A DNA stretch of 44,610 bases from Lentisphaerota bacterium. Its GTDB lineage: Bacteria > Verrucomicrobiota > Lentisphaeria > Victivallales > SZUA-371. Shown piece by piece: positions 37,920 through 44,610 of the stretch (the first letter of the stretch is position 1; every line of letters starts with the position of its first letter). The notes under the pieces were generated by a model that ran no database searches, had not been told where the DNA came from, and worked only from the letters and a program-made list of their open reading frames with translations. The stretch lies in the NCBI GenBank assembly GCA_003246475.1, contig QKAL01000024.1, positions 1 through 44,610 of the forward strand, written 5' to 3'. Made by a program: the position numbers and the translations under genes.

Positions 37920-37941
37920 GTTCGTATTCCTTTACGTTATA

Positions 37942-39198
37942 TCAGCCTTGGAAATGTTTCAGGATCAATGCCCCGTTATGACCGCCAAAACCGAGATTAC
38001 CGTTGATCGCATAACGAATCCGCTTTTCACGGGCCACGTTAGGTACATAGTCAAGATCGCAATCCGGATCGGGAGTCTCATAATTGATCGTAGGCGGAAC
38101 AACCCCATACTTCAACGCCATAGCGCAGGCAATCGTCTCAAAAGCGCCAGCCGCGCCGAGGCCGTGTCCCGTAACCCCTTTGGTACTGCTGATAAAGGTC
38201 TTTCTCGCGTTGTCCTCGCCGAGAGCCAACTTAATAGCCATGGTTTCGAACTTGTCGTTAAGTTCAGTACTGGTTCCATGGGCATTAATATAGTCGATTT
38301 CCGAACCATCGATTCCGGCATGCTTCATGGCATTGGTAATGGCGCGGGCCATACCTTTGCCTTCCGGATGCGGGGAAGTAATATGATATGCGTCACCAGT
38401 ACAACCGTAGCCGACGATTTCGGCAATGATGTTGGCGCCGCGCTTTTTCGCGTGTTCAAGTTCTTCGATGACCAATGCACCTGCACCTTCAGACATGACA
38501 AAACCATCACGGCCCGCGTCAAAGGGACGGCTGGCGTGTAGCGGATCGTCGTTCCGGGTACTCATCGCTTTCATGGAACAGAACCCGGCCATGCCGATCT
38601 GAGTAATGGAAGCTTCGGAGCCGCCAGTCAACATCACATCAGCGTCACCGCGTTTGATCATCCAGTAGGATTCGCCAATCGAATGGCAAGCAGTCGCACA
38701 GGCAGTAACAATACCCATGTTCGGGCCCTGAGCATTATAACGCATAGCCAGGTTCCCGGAGTTGATATCGATAATCATCATCGGGATAAGCAGCGGGGAT
38801 ATGCGCGAAGGACCTTTATCAACCATAGTCTGGATCTCTTCGGTCAGGGTTCCCAGGCCACCGATCCCACTGCTGAGAACTACACCTATACGAGCAGGGT
38901 CCATCACATCTTCCACGTTGTTTGACAACCCAGCCTGACTCATGGCTTCGTCGGCTGCCGCTACGGCATATTGAGTAAAGAGGTCCAGACGTTTGGCTTC
39001 TTTTCTGGACATGTATTTTTCCACATCAAAATCTTTTACCTCTCCACCAATCTGGGTACGGTATTCCGAGGCGTCAAAGCGGGTAATCCGGCTCAGACCG
39101 CAACGGCCGTTAACCAAAGCGCTCCAGAAATCGGCGACATTATTGCCGACACATGAAATCACACCAGTTCCGGTTATAACTACGCGTCTTTCAGTCAT
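37942..39198 (-). CDS. fabF: beta-ketoacyl-ACP synthase II
   Basis: RRVVITGTGVISCVGN, VTACATACHSIGE active Cys, NAHGTSTELND, STKGVTGHGLGAAG. Confidence 0.95.
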   Translation of the reverse strand: MTERRVVITGTGVISCVGNNVADFWSALVNGRCGLSRITRFDASEYRTQIGGEVKDFDVEKYMSRKEAKRLDLFTQYAVAAADEAMSQAGLSNNVEDVMDPARIGVVLSSGIGGLGTLTEEIQTMVDKGPSRISPLLIPMMIIDINSGNLAMRYNAQGPNMGIVTACATACHSIGESYWMIKRGDADVMLTGGSEASITQIGMAGFCSMKAMSTRNDDPLHASRPFDAGRDGFVMSEGAGALVIEELEHAKKRGANIIAEIVGYGCTGDAYHITSPHPEGKGMARAITNAMKHAGIDGSEIDYINAHGTSTELNDKFETMAIKLALGEDNARKTFISSTKGVTGHGLGAAGAFETIACAMALKYGVVPPTINYETPDPDCDLDYVPNVAREKRIRYAINGNLGFGGHNGALILKHFQG

Positions 39199-39221
39199 TT
39201 ATAACCTCATTTCGGGTTAAT

Positions 39222-39259
39222 AAAAAAGATGGGTCACTCCATCGGTGAAATGACCCATC
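39222..39259 (-). terminator. intrinsic terminator between acpP and fabF
   Basis: Minus strand GATGGGTCA-loop-TGACCCATC followed by TTTTTT; perfect 9-bp stem. Confidence 0.88.
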
Positions 39260-39279
39260 CGCAAAATCAAGTAGAGAAA

Positions 39280-39516
39280 TTATGCCTGCTTAGATTCAAT
39301 GTACTTGATGGCATCACCGACGGCGGTGAGCTTTTCTGCATCTTCGTCAGGAATATCAGAACCGAATTCTTCTTCCAGCGCCATAACCAGTTCAACCTGG
39401 TCGAGAGAGTCAGCGCCGAGATCTTCGATAAATTTAGCTTCCGGAACTACCTGATCCTCAGAAACACCCAACTGCTCTACTACGATGGCCTTAACTTTAT
39501 CTGCGATTGAAGACAT
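39280..39516 (-). CDS. acpP: acyl carrier protein
   Basis: [35 protein letters not shown]. Confidence 0.97.
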   Translation of the reverse strand: MSSIADKVKAIVVEQLGVSEDQVVPEAKFIEDLGADSLDQVELVMALEEEFGSDIPDEDAEKLTAVGDAIKYIESKQA

Positions 39517-39633
39517 TATATATGCTCCTGTTTTGTTAATTTTTATTTTCCAGTTTTATCAACTGTCATACAATGCGACTAAATCTTAAAAAAATCAAAT
39601 TAAAAATGCATTATTGACATAATTTTTTGCAAA

Positions 39634-40386
39634 TTACATCAACAATCCCCCGTCGATATTGATAACCTGACCGGTTACGTAATCAGAATCGGGGCTGCAG
39701 AGGAAGTAAACCACATTGGCCACATCCGCCGGAGAACCCGAGCGCTTCATCGGCACAACCGTCAGGAACGCGTCCGTGGCGGCTTCCGACAACGCCTTGG
39801 TCATATCCGTCATAATATAACCCGGCGCAACAGCATTGCAACCGATATTACGGGAAGCAAATTCCTTTGCCGTTGTTTTGGTCAGACCGATAACCCCGGC
39901 TTTGGAAGCCGAATAGTTGGCCTGGCCGGCATTGCCCATGCGACCGACAACCGAAGCAACATTGACAATCTTACCATATTTATTCTTCATCATCGGACGG
40001 ATCGAAGCCTTGGTGAAGTTGAACGTCCCCTTAAGGTTGACATTCATAACCAGATCCCACTCCTCTTCCGTCATCCGCATCATCAGGTTATCGCGGGTAA
40101 CCCCGGCGTTGTTAACCAGAATATCGATCGAACCGAAATGATCCACCACTGCCTTGACCGTAGCCTCGGCATCCGCCAATTTGGCAACATTTGCCGCATA
40201 GGCTTGAGCTTCAACACCTTTAGCCTTGAACTCTTCAGCGGTCTGCTGCGCAACTTCAAGCATGATGTCAACGATCGCCAGCTTGGCGCCTTCTTCCGCG
40301 AGACGTTCGCAGATCGCCTTACCGATTCCGCGAGCACCCCCGGTCACCAGGGCCACTTTCCCTTCCAATCTCTTTGCACACCCCAT
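39634..40386 (-). CDS. fabG: 3-oxoacyl-ACP reductase
   Basis: KVALVTGGARGIGKAICERLAEEG, NNAGVTRDNLMMRM, YSASKAGVIGLTKT. Confidence 0.95.
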   Translation of the reverse strand: MGCAKRLEGKVALVTGGARGIGKAICERLAEEGAKLAIVDIMLEVAQQTAEEFKAKGVEAQAYAANVAKLADAEATVKAVVDHFGSIDILVNNAGVTRDNLMMRMTEEEWDLVMNVNLKGTFNFTKASIRPMMKNKYGKIVNVASVVGRMGNAGQANYSASKAGVIGLTKTTAKEFASRNIGCNAVAPGYIMTDMTKALSEAATDAFLTVVPMKRSGSPADVANVVYFLCSPDSDYVTGQVINIDGGLLM

Positions 40387-40447
40387 AACAATATCCTTCC
40401 AGTTAGAGTTATGATATCAGCTAATTTTAAACTGTTACTTAATAAAA

Positions 40448-41368
40448 TCAAACACTGAACGCCGCCAACTGCTCAGCCGTCCCAATATTGAATGCCGGAA
40501 CATTCGCGTCGATACGCTTCATAAGCCCGGTCAATACATTACCCGGACCAAACTCGATAACGGCATCCCCTCCCTGAGCGATCAGCGTACGGACACAGTC
40601 ATCCCAGCGAACGCTTCCGGCCACCTGGCTTACCAGATTGCGGCGGATCTCAGCAACTCCTCCGGTTGTCACCGCACCGGTAAAGTTCTGCGCCAGCGGC
40701 AACTGAGGATCGACCATGACAGTCGCATCCAGTACCGGACCAAGCTGGCTTCCGGCCCAGGCCATCAGCCGCGAATGATATGCTCCGGCAACCTTAAGCG
40801 GAATAACCTTACGCAAACCGCGATCCTTCAACAGCGACACAGCGTGTTCCACCTTTATGGCTTCACCGCTGATCACCACCTGACCGGGACAGTTGTAGTT
40901 TGCCACATCAATATCACATTCCAGGCACACGGCACGAATGATATCAAGATCACCCCCGAGCACGCTGGCCATTCCGCCTACCGTCTCACGACAAGCCTGA
41001 TCCATCAACTCGCCCCGACGGGCAACCAGCTTCAGGCCATCGACAAAGTCAAACACTCCGGAAGCCTGCAGTGCAGCGAACTCGCCAAGGCTCAGCCCGG
41101 CACAGCCGACCGGACTTATTGCCGGAAATTTCTCCCGGAATGCCGCCAGGCAAGCACAACTCATGGTATAAATCGCCGGCTGACAGAAACGGCTCTCCTT
41201 GAGCTTGTCCTCCGGGCCGTTAAAGCAGACATCGCTTACAGACCAATCCATTGTTTTGTCCGCCAGCTCAAATACAGCGGCAGCAGCCCGACTGGCATCA
41301 CAAATATCTTTTCCCATTCCGACCGACTGAGCCCCCTGGCCGGAAAATACAAACACCGGTTTCATCAT
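40448..41368 (-). CDS. fabD: malonyl CoA-ACP transacylase
   Basis: VFVFSGQGAQSVGMGKD, AGLSLGEFAAL; start at MMKPVFVF inside the longer ORF to 41422. Confidence 0.94.
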   Translation of the reverse strand: MMKPVFVFSGQGAQSVGMGKDICDASRAAAAVFELADKTMDWSVSDVCFNGPEDKLKESRFCQPAIYTMSCACLAAFREKFPAISPVGCAGLSLGEFAALQASGVFDFVDGLKLVARRGELMDQACRETVGGMASVLGGDLDIIRAVCLECDIDVANYNCPGQVVISGEAIKVEHAVSLLKDRGLRKVIPLKVAGAYHSRLMAWAGSQLGPVLDATVMVDPQLPLAQNFTGAVTTGGVAEIRRNLVSQVAGSVRWDDCVRTLIAQGGDAVIEFGPGNVLTGLMKRIDANVPAFNIGTAEQLAAFSV

Positions 41369-41563
41369 TGATAAAAAACCCTTAAATCGCTTTATTGTCT
41401 TTCTTGCCATAAGCAACTTCAACCGTTGTCAACGGCTGCCATCCGGATACAAAGTTCATAATCTACATGACTGTCGGGAAAAATGCAAATTCATTATGCG
41501 ACAAAAGCACTTCTCGACCCGGCTCCCCAATCACAAAAAACTATTAATCAAAGCATTACAAAT

Positions 41564-41602
41564 AAAAAAAGGACTGCCATACACCTATGACAATCCCTTT
41601 TT
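41564..41602 (-). terminator. intrinsic terminator downstream of the response-regulator gene
   Basis: Minus strand GGGATTG-loop-CAGTCCTTTTTTT. Confidence 0.72.
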
Positions 41603-41626
41603 CTTCATAAAAAATCTCACCAGAAA

Positions 41627-41989
41627 TCAACCCAGAAACGGTTTGACTTTGGCCACGAACGCATCCTGAGCGAAAGGCTTCACCAAGTAATTATTGGCAC
41701 CGTTTTTGATTGCCTCCATCACCGCGCTCTTTTCAGCCACCGAGGTGCACATGACCACCGGAATCGTCTTGGTAATGGCACGAATGGCAACCAAAGTCTC
41801 AATCCCATTCATCTCCGGCATATTCATGTCGCAAAGAACCAGATTAACTTCATAATTAAAATCGGAAAGCACTTTCATGGCTTCTTTGCCGTTATTGGCT
41901 TCCAGAATATCGCTGTAGCCCATTTCGGTCAGGAGCCGCCGCTGTATTTTCCGCATGGTAGCGGAATCGTCGACCAATAAAATTCTCAT
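41627..41989 (-). CDS. CheY-like single-domain response regulator
   Basis: MRILLVDDSATMRKIQRRLL, LVLCDMNMPEMNG, MCTS, NYLVKPF. Confidence 0.94.
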   Translation of the reverse strand: MRILLVDDSATMRKIQRRLLTEMGYSDILEANNGKEAMKVLSDFNYEVNLVLCDMNMPEMNGIETLVAIRAITKTIPVVMCTSVAEKSAVMEAIKNGANNYLVKPFAQDAFVAKVKPFLG

Positions 41990-42567
41990 GCTTCCTCCAT
42001 CAGAATCATAGCTTTAAATTCGCCCCAATCCGGAAAAACCATCGGAATGGAGATAAATCTTATCCCTTCACGGATATGGGTCTGATGCTGTCCGGCCATA
42101 ACAGTAGGCAAAGCCAGCTGGAATTTCTTTTCCTCAACCTTGGCGGCAAAAGCCCCGGCAATAATATTGAGGATCTCTCCGAACCCGTCCATCAGGTCGT
42201 CATTGATCTCATTAATCTCTTCCATAATAAACGCGCCGATGAGTTTTTGAGCGATTTCGGACTTCATTGAGATCATGATATCGCCTTTACAGGCTCCGGT
42301 CAAACCGATGATCCCCAAAACATCGTCGCTCCGAAAAGTCTTCGGAGTCGGAATGATTTCAGGTTTGCCACTCAGCTCCGGCTCTACACCACACATCGAA
42401 CTGAACGTTTCAATCACGGACTCAATACAAGGGGTCTCATAATCCATTTTTTCCCAGACTCCTTCCAGAATATTATTATGTAACTGCCTATCCCAATGCC
42501 GGGACAGCATCATACCGCCAACACCGGGCTTATGAGTTAAAATATAATCACAATCTGAAATTTTCAA
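41986..42567 (-). CDS. CheX/CheC-like chemotaxis phosphatase-family protein (start may be 42447)
   Basis: GIIGLTGACKGDIMISM, DDLMDGFGEILNIIAGAFAAKVEEKKFQLALPTVMAG; ATGA overlap with the CheY-like gene. Confidence 0.82.
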   Translation of the reverse strand: MKISDCDYILTHKPGVGGMMLSRHWDRQLHNNILEGVWEKMDYETPCIESVIETFSSMCGVEPELSGKPEIIPTPKTFRSDDVLGIIGLTGACKGDIMISMKSEIAQKLIGAFIMEEINEINDDLMDGFGEILNIIAGAFAAKVEEKKFQLALPTVMAGQHQTHIREGIRFISIPMVFPDWGEFKAMILMEEA

Positions 42568-42762
42568 TAAATAATACTCTATACATTCAGAGAATAATAT
42601 AAAATTTCCATGTTTTTTTCTTCACTACCACCATTATCAACCGCAATAATAATGACTTTTTTAGCATTACCGCCACTCGCGCCATAGAAATATCGCCCAT
42701 CATAATATAAGATAATTATGTTATCAATCATTACGAACAAACTTACGCTGAAAGGGGGCGCC

Positions 42763-44301
42763 ATGAAAATTGTCACAGCTTCACAAATGCGGGATCTCGA
42801 CCTGAGAACCATCGCCGCAGGAACTCCGGGCTCCATCCTGATGGAACGCGCAGGAAGCGGCGCCGCCACCCATATCCTCGATTTTATCAGCCGCCTTGAC
42901 CCGGTACAGGTAAGGCGTTTTGTACTCCTCGCCGGCAAGGGCAACAACGGCGGCGACGCTTACGTGTGCGCCCGACTGCTCCGGCAGATGACTCCCCACA
43001 AGATCACCGTTTATTCCGTATGCGAACTATCATCCCTCCAGGGCGATGCCGACCGTAACGCCGGAAAACTGCCCGACGGCATTGAAGTCATCGTCAAGAA
43101 GCAGCTCGCCCCCGCGGATTTTCATCCCGGCGACATCATCATCGACGGCATGCTGGGAACCGGCATCAACGGAAAACTCAAACCACCATACGACCAGTGG
43201 ATTCCAGTCGTCAACCAGACCTGCCTGCCTGTCATCAGCCTGGATATTCCTTCCGGCCTGAACGGGGACGACGGGTCCGTTGCCTCCGCCGCGATCAAAG
43301 CCGACATGACAGTTATAATCGGGCTGCCCAAAACCGGATTGACCATCGGCGCAGGGCCGGAACTATGCGGCATACTGCGCCTGGTCGACATCGGCATACT
43401 CCCGGATCTGACCGCCAAAGATCTGGATGACGTTGATATGCCTTTCAATGCCGACATCGCACCTCGCTTGGGCCGCATCGCCCCGCAAGTCCACAAGAAC
43501 AGTCGCGGCCGCCTGCTTATCGCCGGAGGAAGCGGCAAATATTGCGGTGCGCCATTCCTCTGCGCGGCAGCGGCGGCGCGAACCGGCGCCGGATATATCC
43601 GACTGGCCCTGCCCCGATCGGTCGACATCCACGTCGCACCCTGGCCGTCACTGGTATTGAACCGCCTCGCCGACGACAAAATGGGCTCGTTCAGCGATGA
43701 ATCGATCCCCGCGATGGGTGAACTGCTGAACCGGAGCGACGCTATGGTTATCGGGCCGGGACTGGGCAATGCCCGCAGTCTGGTCAAGTTCATGAACTAC
43801 ATCTCCACCTGCAAGCTGCCGATTGTGTTCGACGCCGACGCACTCAATATGATTGCGGAAGTCCCGGAGTTATATCTAGGAAAAGATTCCAACATCCTCA
43901 CTCCACATCCCGGCGAAATGAAACGGCTGTTGTCTGCCTTTTCACTTGACGAATACCAAGATCAGGACCGGACGAACCAGGCTAGAGCTTTGGCCGACGC
44001 CACCGATTCAACCATAGTCTTGAAAGGGCACCGGACCATCGTCTGCTCTCCCGACGGCAGATTGTCGATCAACTCCACCGGAACACCGGCTCTGGCAAAA
44101 GCCGGGACCGGGGATTCGCTCAGTGGCATGATCGACACGTTCGCGGCACAGGGATTCGACCCATTTGAGGCGGCGGAAACAGCGGTCTACATCCACGGCC
44201 TCGCCGGAGAACTGAGCCCATACGGCATGCGGGGTCTGCGCCCGGAGGACCTCATCGATCTGATTCCGGTTGCGATGAAACACATTTCCCCCTTCGCCTG
44301 A
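42763..44301 (+). CDS. nnr: bifunctional NAD(P)H-hydrate epimerase / ADP-dependent NAD(P)H-hydrate dehydratase
   Basis: YjeF_N (LLAGKGNNGGDAYVCARLL) plus carbohydrate-kinase-like domain (LTPHPGEMKRLL, GTPALAKAGTGDSLSGMI). Confidence 0.93.
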   Translation: MKIVTASQMRDLDLRTIAAGTPGSILMERAGSGAATHILDFISRLDPVQVRRFVLLAGKGNNGGDAYVCARLLRQMTPHKITVYSVCELSSLQGDADRNAGKLPDGIEVIVKKQLAPADFHPGDIIIDGMLGTGINGKLKPPYDQWIPVVNQTCLPVISLDIPSGLNGDDGSVASAAIKADMTVIIGLPKTGLTIGAGPELCGILRLVDIGILPDLTAKDLDDVDMPFNADIAPRLGRIAPQVHKNSRGRLLIAGGSGKYCGAPFLCAAAAARTGAGYIRLALPRSVDIHVAPWPSLVLNRLADDKMGSFSDESIPAMGELLNRSDAMVIGPGLGNARSLVKFMNYISTCKLPIVFDADALNMIAEVPELYLGKDSNILTPHPGEMKRLLSAFSLDEYQDQDRTNQARALADATDSTIVLKGHRTIVCSPDGRLSINSTGTPALAKAGTGDSLSGMIDTFAAQGFDPFEAAETAVYIHGLAGELSPYGMRGLRPEDLIDLIPVAMKHISPFA

Positions 44302-44535
44302 TGGTTTAAAACGTCCTGCCGATTATATATATAGTTGGTATTGGGAATAACCTTGCCCGACAATGGGATAGTGTTCCTTCCGCCTGTCAACAAATATATT
44401 ACCTCGTCCGCTTGCCATTTATTTGTTTTTTATCATGTTTCTCATATCAGGGTATTGCATTTTTCGTCCGATGTTTTATAATTTAATTAGAATTATTTAA
44501 ACATTTATGCAAATGATTAAACAAGCGTAATAATA

Positions 44536-44610
44536 ATGGCAATCAATCAACGACAAATAGCATCAACGCTGAATTTATCAGTAGCGACAATATCGCGGTC
44601 ACTGAAGAAT
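44536..44610 (+). CDS. LacI-family transcriptional regulator, N-terminal part (truncated by window end)
   Basis: MAINQRQIASTLNLSVATISRSLKN matches the LacI HTH. Confidence 0.8.
   Translation, partial: MAINQRQIASTLNLSVATISRSLKN

Noticed and set aside
1-44610. Search for tRNA, rRNA, CRISPR arrays, integrases, transposases, toxin-antitoxin or phage-defence genes
   Set aside because: None recognised by eye; a tRNAscan/CRISPR/defence-finder run would be needed to exclude small or divergent elements.

Overview
This 44.6 kb window is a gene-dense bacterial chromosomal segment. I read about 42 CDSs, one rnhA remnant, several hairpins/terminators and two strong palindromic operator candidates. I saw no rRNA, tRNA, CRISPR, prophage or transposase. 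The gene content suggests Lentisphaerota/PVC-type bacteria (orphan prepilin-like proteins with [15 protein letters not shown]-termini, a LacI-type regulator, a sialate O-acetylesterase lipoprotein), but this is an impression and no search was run. Main blocks: (i) 74-8078(+) surface-glycan locus with two tandem DUF2079-type membrane proteins, a methyltransferase, a GtrB/ArnC-like glycosyltransferase, and WecD- and WecE-like enzymes, followed by a convergent O-antigen-ligase/TPR protein; (ii) 9920-12854(-) ilvH, a small conserved-looking protein, a NOX-type transmembrane flavocytochrome and a rubrerythrin with a signal peptide; (iii) an rnhA remnant, an orphan pseudopilin and intact rnhA; (iv) metY, cysteine desulfurase, nadA and bioB; (v) an MCE/Mla ABC transporter; (vi) deoC, an esterase-CBM9-like fusion, a second pseudopilin, a methyltransferase, a D-lactate dehydrogenase-like protein and a sialate esterase; (vii) a long minus-strand run fabD-fabG-acpP-fabF-LysM-phoH-pgpH-ybeY-corC; (viii) a cheX/cheY-like pair, the nnrE/nnrD fusion and the start of a LacI-family gene. 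The best candidate for an undescribed system is the exported rubrerythrin next to the NOX-like transmembrane reductase. Next are the DUF2079-pair/WecDE glycan cassette, the rnhA scar around a pseudopilin gene and a 32-bp perfect palindrome.
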